Source: Spongiihabitans sp965206355 (GTDB lineage: Bacteria > Pseudomonadota > Gammaproteobacteria > Arenicellales > Poriferihabitantaceae). Taken from it: a stretch of DNA of 64,000 nt. Positions 22,201 to 28,297 of this stretch are shown here, piece after piece. Position 1 is the stretch's first letter. Every line of letters begins with the position of its first letter. The position numbers were made by a program, and so were the translations under genes. The stretch covers positions 1,674,001 through 1,738,000 of the forward strand of contig OZ242212.1 of NCBI GenBank assembly GCA_965206355.1. Reading direction: 5' to 3'. The notes beneath the pieces were generated by a model, which was not told where the DNA came from, searched no databases, and saw only the letters and a list, made by a program, of their open reading frames with translations.

Positions 22201-25200
22201 GACCGTCACCCTGAACGGCAGTGGTAGTTCCGATTCCGAGGGCGAGGATTTGACCTACGCCTGGACTCAAGTCGGCACGCCAACGGTGACCCTGACCGAC
22301 GCGGACACCATTGCACCGACCTTCACCGCACCTGCCGATCTGCTGACCGATGCGTCGCTGGCGTTCTCCTTGATTGTGAACGATGGCGTGAATGACTCGG
22401 TAGCGGATACCGTCACCATCACTATCACTGGGGTCAATGACCCGCCCATTGCTGATGCCGGGCCGGATCAAAACAACATTGCCGAAGGCGATTCTGTTAC
22501 CCTGGACGGCAGTGGCAGTAGCGATCCTGAGGGCGAGGATTTGACCTACGCCTGGACTCAAGTCGGCACGCCAACGGTGTCCTTGAGCGGTGAGAACACC
22601 GCCACACCGACCTTCACTGCGCCTGCCAATCTGCTGACCGATGCGTCGCTGGCGTTCTCCTTGATCGTGAACGATGGCGTGAACAATTCTGTCCCCGATA
22701 CTGTCACCATCACTATCACTGGCGTCAATAACCCGCCCATTGCTGATGCTGGTGCTGACCAGAGCGTCGCCGAAGGCGCGACCGTCACCCTGAACGGCAG
22801 TGGTAGTTCCGATTCCGAGGGCGAGGATTTGACCTACGCCTGGACTCAAGTCGGCACGCCAACGGTGACCCTGACCGACGCGGACACCATTGCACCGACC
22901 TTCACCGCACCTGCCGATCTGCTGACCGATGCGTCGCTGGCGTTCTCCTTGATTGTGAACGATGGCGTGAGTGACTCTCAAGCCGCTACCGTCACCATCA
23001 CCATCACCGCTGGCACCAATGACCGGCCCACCGCTGTGGCGACGGCGACGCCCAATCCGGCCACCGAGGGAGTCATGGTCACCCTGGACGGTAGCGGCAG
23101 TAGCGATCCCGAGGGCGCGAATCTGACCTACGCCTGGACTCAGACCAGCGGCACCCCGACGGTGATCCTGAACGGCGCGGACACCATCGCACCGACTTTC
23201 ACCGCGCCCGAGAACCTCTTGACCAATGCGGTGCTGGTCTTCTCCCTGACCGTGAACGATGGCGTGAGTGACTCTCAAGCCGCTACCGTCACCATCACCA
23301 TCACCGCTGGCACCAATGACCGGCCCACCGCTGTGGCGACGGCGACGCCCAATCCGGCCACCGAGGGAGTCATGGTCACCCTGGACGGTAGCGGCAGTAG
23401 CGATCCCGAGGGCGCGAATCTGACCTACGCCTGGACTCAGACCAGCGGCACCCCGACGGTGATCCTGAACGGCGCGGACACCATCGCACCGACCTTCACC
23501 GCGCCCGAGAACCTCTTGGCCAATGCGATACTGGTGTTTTCCTTGATCGTGAACGATGGTGTGAACAATTCTGACCCCGCTACCGTCACCATCACCACCA
23601 CCGCCGGCCAGAATGACCCGCCCACCGCCAATGCCGGTGCTGACCAGACCGTCGCCGAGGGCGCGAGCGTCACCCTGGACGGCAGCGCCAGTTCCGATCC
23701 CGAGAACGCGAACCTGACCTACGCCTGGACTCAGCCCAGTGGAACCCCAACGGTGACCCTGACCGGCGAGACCACCGCCGCACCGACCTTCACCGCCCCC
23801 GAGAACCTTTTGACCAATTCGGTGCTGGTCTTCTCCCTGACCGTGAACGATGGCGTGAGTGACTCTCAAGCCGCTACCGTCACCATCACCATCACCGCTG
23901 GCACCAATGACCGGCCCACCGCTGTGGCGACGGCGATGCCCAATCCGGCCACCGAGGGAGTCATGGTCACCCTTGACGGTAGCGCCAGTATCGATCCCGA
24001 GAACGCGAATCTGACCTACGCCTGGACTCAGCCCAGCGGCACCCCGACGGTGACCCTGAATGATGCCAGCGCAGAAAGCCCGACTTTCACCGCACCTGCC
24101 AACCTGCTGACCAATGTGGTGCTGGTCTTCTCCCTGACCGTGAACGATGGCGTGAACAATTCTGTTCCCGCTACCGTCACCATCACCATCACTGGCGTCA
24201 ATAACGCGCCCATTGCTGATGCCGGGCCGAATCAAAACAACATTGCCGAGGGCGATTCTGTCACCCTGGACGGCAGTGGTAGTTCCGATCCCGAGAACGC
24301 GAACCTGACCTACGCCTGGACTCAGAGCAGTGGAACCCCAACGGTGACCCTGAATGATGCCAGCGCAGAAAGTCCGACCTTCACCGCGCCTGCCAATCTG
24401 CTGACCACTACGTCGCTGGTGTTTTCCTTGATCGTGAACGATGGTGTGAACAATTCTGACCCCGCTACCGTCACCATCACCACCACCGCCGGCACCAATG
24501 ATCCGCCCACCGCCAATGCCGGTGCTGACCAGACCGTCGCCGAGGGCGCGACCGTCACCCTGGACGGCAGCGGCAGTAGCGATTCCGAGGGTGAGGATTT
24601 GACCTACACCTGGAAGCAAACCAGCGGGCCGACCGTCACCCTGAATGATACCACGGCTGAAAGCCCGACCTTCATGGCACCCGACCAACTACTGACCGCT
24701 ACGACCCTGGTGTTTGAACTGATCGTCACCGAAGACCGCACGGGCGGGAGCGCCTCACTTGCCGCTATGGTCAGCGTCACCATCAATGCCGGCACCAATG
24801 ACCGGCCCACCGCCGATGCCGGTGCTGACCAGACCGTCGCCGAGGGCGCGAGCGTCACCCTGGACGGCAGCGGCAGTAGCGATCCCGAGGGCGCACCCCT
24901 GAATTACACCTGGTCACAGATCCAGGGCCAGAATGTCACCCTGAATAATGCCAGCACAGAAAGTCCGACCTTCACAGCCCCTACGAACCTCTCGGCCAAT
25001 GCGGTGCTGGAGTTCTCGCTGGTCGTGAACGATGGTGCAAACGACTCTCAACCTAATACCGTCACCATCACCATCACTGGCGTCAATGACCGGCCCACCG
25101 CCAATGCCGGTGCTGACCAGACCGTCGCCGAGGGCGCGACCGTCACCCTGAACGGCAGCGGCAGTAGCGATCCCGAGAACGCGACCCTGACTTACGCCTG

Positions 25201-27313
25201 GACTCAGCCTAGTGGAACCAATGTCACCCTGAATGATACCAGCGCACAAAGCCCGACCTTCACCGCCCCGGAGAACCTCTTGGCCAATGCGGTGCTGGTC
25301 TTCTCCCTGGTCGTGAACGATGGTGTGAACAACTCTGCCACAGCGGATACAGTTACCATCACCACCACCGCTGGAACCAATGACCCGCCTACCGCCGTGG
25401 CGACGGCGACGCCCAATCCGGCCACTGAGGGCGTCATGGTCACCCTAAACGGCAGCGCCAGTAGCGATCCCGAGAACGCACCCCTGAACTACGCCTGGAC
25501 TCAAGTCGGCACCCCAATGGTGTCCCTGAACGACGCGGACACCGCCACACCGACCTTCACCGCACCTGCCGATCTGCTGACCACTACCTCGCTGGAGTTC
25601 TCCCTGGTCGTGAACGATGGGACGAACGCCTCGGCTGCCGCTACCGTCACCATCACCATCACCGGCGTCAATGACGCACCCACCGCCAATGCCGGTGCTA
25701 ACCAGATCGTCGCCGAAGGCGCGACCGTCACCCTGGACGGCAGTGGCAGTAGTGATTCCGAGAACGCGAACCTGAACTACGCCTGGACTCAGACCAGCGG
25801 CACCCCAACGGTGACCCTGAATGATGCCAGGGCACAAAGCCCGACTTTCACCGCGCCCGAGAACCTCTCGGTCGATGCGGTGATGGAATTCTCCTTGACC
25901 GTGAACGATGGCGTGAACAATTCTGTCCCCGCTACCGTGGCCATCACCATCACCACTAGCAAAAAACAGATCTTCACCGATCTCAATGAAGTGATTCTGC
26001 CGAGAGTGACGCACGCCCTGGCTAACCAGATGGTGGGTGAGGTAACGCAGCGCATTGGTCGATTCAGGCGTGGCACTACCCGCCCGCTCACCTTCGCTGG
26101 GCAGTCCAGTTTAGCCGGGTTGGCATCCGCGCACGGGCAAGGCATAGTCGATGGCACGCTGGACATGAAGGATATGCTGGGCAATTCCGGCTTCGAGCTA
26201 CTTTTGAATGCTACGGATGGTGAGGGCGGCATCGGTGGCTCCTCCCTGACCCTCTGGGGCGGTGGAAACTACCGTGAATTCGATGGTTCTGGTGATGGCG
26301 TGGATTTCGATGGCGACTTATTCAGCACCCATCTGGGCATGGACGGCAAACCCCGTGACGACCTGCTGATCGGTTTGGCGGTGTCCTGGAGCGAGAGCGA
26401 GGTTGATTACCGAGGCGACTCTGGTCGCGGTGAGTACCAGCTGGAGATCACCAGTATCCATCCCTACGCGAGTTGGGAGACGCTACCCGGGCTGAACCTG
26501 TGGGCCACCGCTGGCTACGGCCAGGGCGACCTGGAAATCACCGACGGACAAGACCGGGCATCCAGCGATGTCGAGAGGTACATACTGGGCGGGGGCGTCG
26601 ATTATCAGTTGCCGGGCTCGACCATTTTCCGGCTGAAGAGTTCGGCGTTGCTGACCGAGTCGGAAGTAGAGGGTAATGATGACATAGCGGCGCTGGAGTC
26701 GGATTTCGGCATGTTGCGGATGGCTCTGGAAGGGTCGCGCAAGCAGATGTTGTCTGGCGGGGCATATGTAGAGCCGAGTTTAGAGGTCGGTGTGCGCTAT
26801 GACGGCGGCGGCAAGACCGAGACCGGTTTTGGGGTTGAGCTGAACACGGGTGTGCGCTATGAGGATGTTTATAGTGGCTTGGTTATGTCGGGTAAGATAC
26901 GCAGTTTGTTAGGGCGGGATGACTATCAGGAATGGGGTGTTCAGGGTCTGATTAGTCTGGGGTCGGGTGGCATTGAACATGGATTGTCGTTCAGTCTACG
27001 CCCGACTTACGGCAATATCAATAATCGCGTAAACGAGATATGGCAACAGGGGTTGAGCGATAATAATAGTGCTACCGAACAGGATGACAGTGTACGTATG
27101 GAGAGCTATCTAGGCTACGGGTTGTTTGTGCCGGGTGGTCGAGGATTGCTGACTCCATATAGTGAAATAACGCTCGGTGATAACCGTATCTATCGTTTAG
27201 GGGTACACTGGAAGCGTAGTTCACGGTTTGATATGGAGTTGGTAGGTGAACGCCGTCAAAGTAGTAGCACGGCCAATCGTCGTATTTTATTGCAAAGTCG
27301 GCTACGTTTTTGA
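7283..27313 (+). CDS. Giant modular autotransporter-like surface protein 1 (6,676 aa)
   Basis: No gene name is recognised. Domain order by residue: signal peptide 1-21 (ending FANA); leucine-rich repeat segment about 52-110; two Fn3-like domains about 119-311; a PKD-like domain 315-403; a first BspA/DUF285 module about 503-790; cadherin-like domains 823-1043; then five more cadherin-like-sandwich plus DUF285 modules up to about 3575; 26 PKD-like repeats 3690-6225; a helical linker and an outer-membrane barrel 6226-6676 ending RLRF. A C-terminal Phe is typical of barrel proteins. I infer a type V-like exported adhesin. The start is ATG 7283 (MNIRHTAIF): an upstream TTG in frame is not preserved in the paralogue, which has one extra base there. 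The gene looks richer in G+C than its neighbours. Confidence 0.88.
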   Translation: MNIRHTAIFLALLFVAQFANAAHDSRVDGVCARTTQVHEEIVLKTARVSDCAEVTATDLAGIVSLDLSNSTLVSLKDGDFSGLDSLQQLDLRGNQITTLPDGIFSDLPADFDLLLEPAAPTDLVAAVNADQITLSWTAPRSITNRLSISGYRIQSSSTNSADTFTDVVDVLPTATSHQLTGLPGTLRYYRVAALSHENTIRSEYSAAVSASLAPFNLRGFAVTQPLQRGEVSFTWEVPPGLDSTSFYQLQRRQDTAPPPANRDFLAASNSLFPDEGTAGYTDDTVLPGQIYTYRLVFFGAQQGVGVSDEATVTLPPVANAGEDRSVAPGTQVTLGAAPEDQQSRYAWMQIGAPKVMLGDAATARPTFVAPSVMRDTVLTFKLTVITASGISMADTVDITVNPSPRVKSSIAAVTLLPSNTAVKALYNVFEDASDGDTLSYTALSGDTSIVTATVGDTTATNRTLTLLGLLPGKTEVTVTASDGISSVSQVIPVLVRSISGNVNRDHFITTWQTTAPGESIDIPTTGDGYNYNVDCDNDRIIDHSNQTGNTRCRYEQPGIHTVVISGDFPRIYINNATAPDNNKDKILTVEQWGSQQWRSMENAFYGAQNLEVVAADRPDLSRLTSMRGMFRDASSFTGIFTPLNNWDVSAVTDMNRLFQGAQVFNQNIGNWDTSGVRLMGSIFRDATAFNQDISGWNVSKVEGFFRSFQNARAFNQPIGRWTTRSGLNLQNAFDGASNFDQSLGGWNVQGATHFTDMFRGVRLSTSNYEALLRGWAAQNLPNNQTFRIDATACGTAALNARSRIVMEDGWTINDNYTPSSCQLTIASNGGSPTATINVDENQIEVTTVTIAENHPMVRYTLSGDDQDFFTLDPTSGVLTFNAPPDFETPEGTRLPGGSNSYHIQVAASNGVTSGTQTLNIVVTDVNEAPIITLNNSAAIYPLTLDENQQAVVTVTVRDDAGDTATYSLLEGDDSGLFEITQNGDLSFKTEFIPDFENPRDASGSINPTADQVYRTTVAVTDSGGLIDGQMIQVTILDVNVSPTARPVITGFPVENRTLTADVSALADGDVDELGYQWQADGADISGATSDTYMLTQSDAGRRITVVVRYTDDAGNAQSMTSAATDPVLSASNECTLASLNLSDGATPVPLTPDFASATTAYTAAVANNVTRLTPTGVLTSPGTTNRSFSGTAADGAVLIVSETEISGLTVGANTIDIAVSRSDSGEFCKTYSVTVTRAATTVTDRFITTWSVDAGDTITFPGEGTYTIDWGDGTIEIVTGARDHTYGNTSTRSYDIAVSNIPRFNLLANGRSADKLIDIKQWGTTRWSSMAGAFAYARSMGGISATDAPDLSEVTSMVSMFEGAGIFNGAIGDWDVSQVTNMNTMFNNASAFNQDIGGWNVSKVTDMSSMFSFASDFNRNIGGWDVSAVTNMRFMFASASKFNRDIGGWNVAQVTDMASMFNSASGFDQDIGGWDVSAVEDMSGMFISASAFNQDIGRWNVSNVKKMDLMFYGASKFNQDIGGWNISKVTDMSDMFSFTSDFNQDIGDWNVSSVTNMSNMFYDADGFNQNIGGWNVAQVTDMTNMFAEANNFRQNLGPWYIQPDLIPINSTYDGGNNLVLHTFTPQNAFLGGQNLIYSLPAGEDDNDQFILIPGGQLSIKPAAAASGGTYNLRIVANSTNDAIFGTDNTRTVSLTVPSITGLAASLSALTLSDGSTPLSLTPAFARNITDYTAAVASNVINLTVTATTISPAATATLSGTAADGTTALTVSGTLASGATISGLTEGDNSLHITVTASDGTETTYTLTVRRAIDPGNQNHFITTWRVAAGDTITFPGQGNYIIDWGDGTDDSATGPIDHTYTSANDYTIVVSNGITRFNLGNHAATPKLIDIKRWGTAIWSSMASAFHGATNMRMSATDEPDLSGVRDMSFMFANASAFNGVIGGWDVSQVTDMSGMFSGTSTFNQDIGNWDVSAVTGMGGMFSGASSFDRDIGNWDVSKVTNMRSMFTSASAFNRDIGGWDVAQVTDMANMFTDANNFRQNLGPWYIQPDPIPINSTYNGGNNLVLHTFIPQNAFLGGQNLIYSLPANENDNDQFSITDYGQLSINPTAAISGATYNLRIVANSANNALFGTNNTRAVSLTVPVSTDSSLGALSLSDGASPVSLTPSFASATTDYAATVAINVTSLTVTVTTTSAAASATLSGTTADGTTALTVSGALISGAIISGLTEGDNTLSITVTAENGTETTYTLIVKRTLDLGNQNHFITTWRVEANDTITFPGQGNYIIDWGDGRVDSATGPIDHTYTTANDYTIIVSNDITRFNLGNHADAPKLIDIQQWGTARWTSMASAFWGASLMQMSATDTPVLSGVTSMLSMFRSARAFNGNISGWDVSSVTEMGGMFSNAEEFNQNIGGWDVSQVTNMSSMFYNASKFNQDISGWDVSQVTDMFAMFVDASSFNQNLGPWYIQPGVVNAANINPDYNGVDNFTLHTFVAQNSPLRFHGPLYTLPPRQGDNDQFIITFDGQLSIKPTAAISGGNYNLRIAVQSRGVFFGTNNTRAVFVTLPSTDSSLSALSLSDGTSPVPLTPAFASDIADYTAAVASNVTSLTVLATTTNTAATATLSVIAADGTTALPVSGTLTSGATISGLTEGDNSLRITVTAEDNTETIYTLTVTRAIEPTLFVTTWRVPAGDTITFPGAGTYTIDWGDGRVDSATGPIDHTYTTANDYTIIVSNGITRFNLANHADARKLIDIRQWGTARWSSMASAFHGASNMRMSATDTPDLSGVTDMANMFNGASDFNQGIGGWDVSQVTNMGDMFQGASDFNQNIGGWDVSQVTNMGDMFQGASDFNQNIGGWDVSQVTNMGDMFQGASDFNQNIGGWDVSQVTNMGDMFQGASDFNQNIGGWDVSQVTNMGDMFQGASDFNQNIGGWDVSQVTNMFGMFSDTEDFDQDISGWDVSQVESMSIMFQTASAFNQDIGGWDVSQVTDMTDMFALAEDFSQNLGPWYIQPDPIPINPDYNGGDNLVLHTFTPQNTFLGAQTPVYSLPAGEGDNDQFSITDDGQLSIKRADARGGTYRLRIAANSPDGSTIFGTGNVRTVSLVVPPSTDSSLGALSLSDGATPVSVTPAFASAITDYTAAVASNVINLTVTATTTSPAATATLSVIAADGTTELPVSGTLTSGATISGLTESDNSLRITVTAEDGTETTYAVTVTRAIDPTLFVTTWRVPAGDTITFPGAGTYTIDWGDGTPLEQITNTDSTSPPVHTYPNTTDRNYDIAASNGITHFNLNEHADAPKLIDIKRWGTANWTSMDGAFHGATNMRMSATDTPVLSSVTSMMDTFNRASVFNGNISGWDVSQVTDMRSMFQAASAFNQNIGGWDVSQVEDMGDMFQGASDFNQNIGGWDVSQVTNMNGMFSDADDFDQDISGWDVSQVTNMQLMFLDASAFNQNIGRWNVANVKSMLDMFSGADDFNQNLGPWYIQPDPIPINPDYNGGNNLVLHSFTPQNDFLGGQNPVYSLPVGGGDNDQFSITDGGQLSINPTAAISGGTYKLRIAASGNTIFGTNNTRTVSLTVPSADSSLSTLSLSDGTTPISLTPVFASATTGYTAAVANNVTSLTVTVTTTSAAATATLNGTAADGSTELTISGTLTSGALISGLTEGDNSIAILVTAENGTSTQTYTVAVTVRPNDPPIADAGADQSVAEGATVTLDGSRSDDSDGDNSALTYAWRQVGTPTVTLTDADTIAPTFTAPANLLTDASLAFSLIVNDGVNNSVPDTVTITITGVNDPPTANAGPDQNNIAEGDSVTLNGSRSDDSDGDNSALTYAWTQVGTPTVSLSGENTATPTFTAPANLLTDASLAFSLIVNDGTNASVADTVTVTITGVNNAPIADAGPDQNNIAEGDSVTLDGSGSSDPENANLTYAWTQVGTPTVSLSGENTATPTFTAPANLLTDASLEFSLIVDDGVNNSVPDTVTITITGVNNAPIADAGPDQNNIAEGASVTLDGSRSDDSDGDNSALTYAWTQVGTSTVTLTGADTIAPTFTAPANLLTDASLAFSLIVNDGTNASATDTVIITITGVNNPPIADAGPDQNNIAEGDSVTLDGSGSSDSEGVSLTYIWTQSSGTPTVTLTDADTATPTFTAPANLLTDASLAFSLIVNDGANNSVPDTVTITITGVNNAPIADAGANQSVAEGATVTLNGSGSSDPEGEDLTYAWTQVGTPTVSLSGENTATPTFTAPANLLTDASLAFSLIVNDGVNNSVPDTVTITITGVNNPPIADAGPDQNNIAEGATVTLDGSGSSDPENANLTYAWTQVGTPTVSLSGENTATPTFTAPANLLTDASLEFSLIVDDGVNNSVPDTVTITITGVNNAPIADAGANQSVAEGATVTLNGSGSSDPEGEDLTYAWTQVGTPTVSLSGENTATPTFTAPANLLTDASLAFSLIVNDGVNNSVPDTVTITITGVNNPPIADAGPDQNNIAEGDSVTLDGSGSSDPENANLTYAWTQVGTPTVSLSGENTATPTFTAPANLLTDASLEFSLIVNDGTNASATDTVTITITGVNNAPIADAGPDQNNIAEGASVTLDGSRSDDSDGDNSALTYAWTQVGTSTVTLTGADTIAPTFTAPANLLTDASLAFSLIVNDGTNASATDTVTITITGVNNVPIANAGADQSVAEGATVTLNGSGSSDPEGEDLTYAWRQVGTSTVTLTGADTIAPTFTAPANLLTNASLAFSLIVNDGVNNSVPDTVTITITGVNNPPIADAGPDQNNIAEGDSVTLDGSGSSDPENANLTYAWTQVGTPTVSLSGENTATPTFTAPANLLTDASLAFSLIVDDGVNNSVPDTVTITITGVNDPPIADAGPDQNNIAEGDSVTLDGSGSSDPEGEDLTYAWTQVGTPTVSLSGENTATPTFTAPANLLTDASLAFSLIVNDGVNNSVPDTVTITITGVNNPPIADAGADQSVAEGATVTLNGSGSSDSEGEDLTYAWTQVGTPTVTLTDADTIAPTFTAPADLLTDASLAFSLIVNDGVNDSVADTVTITITGVNDPPIADAGPDQNNIAEGDSVTLDGSGSSDPEGEDLTYAWTQVGTPTVSLSGENTATPTFTAPANLLTDASLAFSLIVNDGVNNSVPDTVTITITGVNNPPIADAGADQSVAEGATVTLNGSGSSDSEGEDLTYAWTQVGTPTVTLTDADTIAPTFTAPADLLTDASLAFSLIVNDGVSDSQAATVTITITAGTNDRPTAVATATPNPATEGVMVTLDGSGSSDPEGANLTYAWTQTSGTPTVILNGADTIAPTFTAPENLLTNAVLVFSLTVNDGVSDSQAATVTITITAGTNDRPTAVATATPNPATEGVMVTLDGSGSSDPEGANLTYAWTQTSGTPTVILNGADTIAPTFTAPENLLANAILVFSLIVNDGVNNSDPATVTITTTAGQNDPPTANAGADQTVAEGASVTLDGSASSDPENANLTYAWTQPSGTPTVTLTGETTAAPTFTAPENLLTNSVLVFSLTVNDGVSDSQAATVTITITAGTNDRPTAVATAMPNPATEGVMVTLDGSASIDPENANLTYAWTQPSGTPTVTLNDASAESPTFTAPANLLTNVVLVFSLTVNDGVNNSVPATVTITITGVNNAPIADAGPNQNNIAEGDSVTLDGSGSSDPENANLTYAWTQSSGTPTVTLNDASAESPTFTAPANLLTTTSLVFSLIVNDGVNNSDPATVTITTTAGTNDPPTANAGADQTVAEGATVTLDGSGSSDSEGEDLTYTWKQTSGPTVTLNDTTAESPTFMAPDQLLTATTLVFELIVTEDRTGGSASLAAMVSVTINAGTNDRPTADAGADQTVAEGASVTLDGSGSSDPEGAPLNYTWSQIQGQNVTLNNASTESPTFTAPTNLSANAVLEFSLVVNDGANDSQPNTVTITITGVNDRPTANAGADQTVAEGATVTLNGSGSSDPENATLTYAWTQPSGTNVTLNDTSAQSPTFTAPENLLANAVLVFSLVVNDGVNNSATADTVTITTTAGTNDPPTAVATATPNPATEGVMVTLNGSASSDPENAPLNYAWTQVGTPMVSLNDADTATPTFTAPADLLTTTSLEFSLVVNDGTNASAAATVTITITGVNDAPTANAGANQIVAEGATVTLDGSGSSDSENANLNYAWTQTSGTPTVTLNDARAQSPTFTAPENLSVDAVMEFSLTVNDGVNNSVPATVAITITTSKKQIFTDLNEVILPRVTHALANQMVGEVTQRIGRFRRGTTRPLTFAGQSSLAGLASAHGQGIVDGTLDMKDMLGNSGFELLLNATDGEGGIGGSSLTLWGGGNYREFDGSGDGVDFDGDLFSTHLGMDGKPRDDLLIGLAVSWSESEVDYRGDSGRGEYQLEITSIHPYASWETLPGLNLWATAGYGQGDLEITDGQDRASSDVERYILGGGVDYQLPGSTIFRLKSSALLTESEVEGNDDIAALESDFGMLRMALEGSRKQMLSGGAYVEPSLEVGVRYDGGGKTETGFGVELNTGVRYEDVYSGLVMSGKIRSLLGRDDYQEWGVQGLISLGSGGIEHGLSFSLRPTYGNINNRVNEIWQQGLSDNNSATEQDDSVRMESYLGYGLFVPGGRGLLTPYSEITLGDNRIYRLGVHWKRSSRFDMELVGERRQSSSTANRRILLQSRLRF
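8790..18005 (+). repeat. BspA/DUF285 modules of giant protein 1 (six modules)
   Basis: Six modules lie at about 8790-9640, 11015-12370, 12735-13710, 14060-14975, 15318-16595 and 16940-18005. Modules II-VI typically open with FITTW or FVTTW and an IDWGDGT segment, followed by a KLIDIKQWGT segment. Then come 25-residue (75-bp) repeats of the type MFxxASxFNQDIGGWDVSxVT. Most close with LGPWYIQPDPIPIN and a cadherin-like tail. Between modules lies a domain starting LSALTLSDGSTPLSLTPAF, which resembles the cadherin-like beta-sandwich family. DUF285/BspA-like repeats are known from bacterial surface proteins. Confidence 0.8.
15722..16096 (+). repeat. Five near-identical 75-bp tandem repeats
   Basis: Five consecutive 25-codon units encode the same peptide, beginning MGDMFQGASDFNQ and ending WDVSQVTN. 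The DNA copies differ by only a few silent changes (for example AACATTGG versus AATATCGG). Neighbouring DUF285 repeats are much more diverged, so this block looks like a recent slippage or unequal-crossover expansion in module V. Confidence 0.92.
18350..25957 (+). repeat. PKD-like repeat array of giant protein 1 (26 repeats)
   Basis: I count 26 repeats of about 95-99 residues (about 285-297 bp). Each begins N(D/N)xPxAxAG and contains VTLDGSGSSDPE, LTYAWTQ, PTFTAPANLL and VTITITGV. Repeats 1-16 are one closely related subfamily (PDQNNIAEG or ADQSVAEG openings). Repeats 17-26 include a variant beginning TAVATATPNPATEG. Long stretches are identical between non-adjacent repeats, for example repeats 6 and 8, 13 and 15, and 14 and 16. 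This shows duplication of multi-repeat blocks. Confidence 0.88.
25958..27310 (+). other. C-terminal linker and outer-membrane barrel domain of giant protein 1
   Basis: About 451 residues. An amphipathic helical start (DLNEVILPRVTHALANQMVG) resembles the linker found before autotransporter barrels. It is followed by alternating amphipathic strands such as SLTLWGGGNYREF, LNLWATAGYGQG and RLGVHWKRS, and ends in Phe. Base for base it appears identical to 41238-42590. Confidence 0.75.
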
Positions 27314-27319
27314 GGGCAA

Positions 27320-28271
27320 TTAGTCATCAGAATTTTTTCGTGATGAGGGTGGTGCTATTATTGTGGTTGGAGTGAGGGGCGATTCTTGAATTAAAGATTT
27401 AAGTTCGCTGTCAAGTTTATCGAGGATTTCGTTATATTTGAAGGCACCGAGTTTTTCTCCGCGCTTTTTAAGATTGACATAGTTTGGGCCACACCATAAT
27501 CCCAGGTCAGCATCATCCGTTTCTCCAGGGCCGTTTACCCGACATCCCATTACGGCGATGGTGATTGCATAATCTTCGGCATATCGGGTGCGTATTTTTA
27601 CTTTTTGGGCGAGTTCAATGAAGGCTTCGTTCTCTACCCGTGAACAACTTGGGCAGCTAATCAGGTTCAATTTGTTTTCATTAAAGTACACCACCGTTCT
27701 GACCCGACCCTCTGAAATATCTTTCAGTATTTGTCTGCCGGCACTGATTTCCTGATGTTTGTCGTCATAGGGCAGGGTGAGTGAAACTCTTATGGTGTCA
27801 CCGATACCCTTGCCGATGAGTTGTTCAAAGGCGATTCTGGTTTTTTCTATTCCCTGTGGAGGCATCCCTGCTTCAGTAACGCCCAGGTGTAATGGAATAT
27901 CGGCGCGGGCCTTTGCAAATTGCTGGTATGCCGAAATAGATTTTTTGGGGTCGGAGTCTTTTAGTGAGACACAATAACGGGTAAAGCCGATTTGATCCAA
28001 GCATTGGCTGTGTTCAAGCGCACTTTCCACCATCGGTTTTACCGACTCACTGAGCGATAGTTCGGTAGCATGATGGGCAAGTTTGTTCGGGTCTACGGAG
28101 CCGGCATTGACACCAATCCGTATGGCGCAATCGTGTTTATCTGCTACGTCCGCGAGGTACTGCACCTTGTCCTGCCAGGGTTTGTTGCGTTCATGGTGAT
28201 AAAGATGACCGGGGTTGTAGCGAATTTTGTCAACATGGGGGGCTAAAATTTCTGCCAGACGATAGTTTTCC
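27320..28271 (-). pseudogene. ispG: 5'-truncated ispG copy
   Basis: This is the C-terminal part of 4-hydroxy-3-methylbut-2-enyl diphosphate synthase. It matches the full copy at 42600-43814 from residue 89 (ENYRLAEI) to the end. The first 88 residues, which form the start of the TIM barrel, are missing: homology stops at 28271 and a MITE-end remnant follows. The frame is otherwise open, reaching an in-frame ATG supplied by the remnant at 28274-28276. The iron-sulfur cysteine region (SCPSCSR, MGCRVNGPGE) is intact. I infer a non-functional duplication by-product, since the complete gene is present. Its stop is 6 bp from the giant gene stop, tail to tail. Confidence 0.9.
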
Positions 28272-28272
28272 C

Positions 28273-28293
28273 TCATCTTTCTGCAAATGTCTC
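28273..28293 (+). mobile_element. Degenerate MITE terminus at the ispG truncation point
   Basis: The sequence TCATCTTTCTGCAAATGTCTC lines up with the MITE end TCATCTTCTGTGCAAAGGTCTC (as in copy 2), with one extra T, a 2-bp gap and one mismatch. Only about 21 bp of the terminus remain. It lies exactly where homology between the two duplicated units ends, so it marks the right junction of unit 1. The next five bases are ATTAT, the same five that precede MITE copy 4. Confidence 0.6.
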
Positions 28294-28297
28294 ATTA

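Larger units (their letters stand above)
7236..28271 (+). repeat. Segmental duplication, unit 1 (giant gene plus truncated ispG)
   Basis: This segment is repeated in direct orientation at 30198-43551. Homology starts at AATGAACTTGCAATG, 47 bp before the giant gene start, and ends at GATAGTTTTCC inside ispG. Unit 1 is about 21.0 kb and unit 2 about 13.4 kb; whole domain modules inside the giant gene account for the difference. Over the last several kb the two units look almost identical, with only a few substitutions in ispG (for example near 27791, 27890 and 28112). The upstream parts differ more often and in patches. Confidence 0.92.

Noticed and set aside
21410..24688. Long antisense open frame (about 1,090 residues) over the PKD array, and similar ones at 19373-21112, 18230-19363, 15194-16471 and 36732-40553
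   Set aside because: These are mirror frames of GC-rich repeats whose codons rarely make stops in this register. The peptides (GQQIGRCGEGR types) are low-complexity repeats without start signals or family resemblance.
18350..25957. CRISPR-like regular spacing of repeats
   Set aside because: The repeat period is a multiple of three and the whole stretch is one open reading frame with PKD domains. There are no unique spacers, and no cas genes are in the window.
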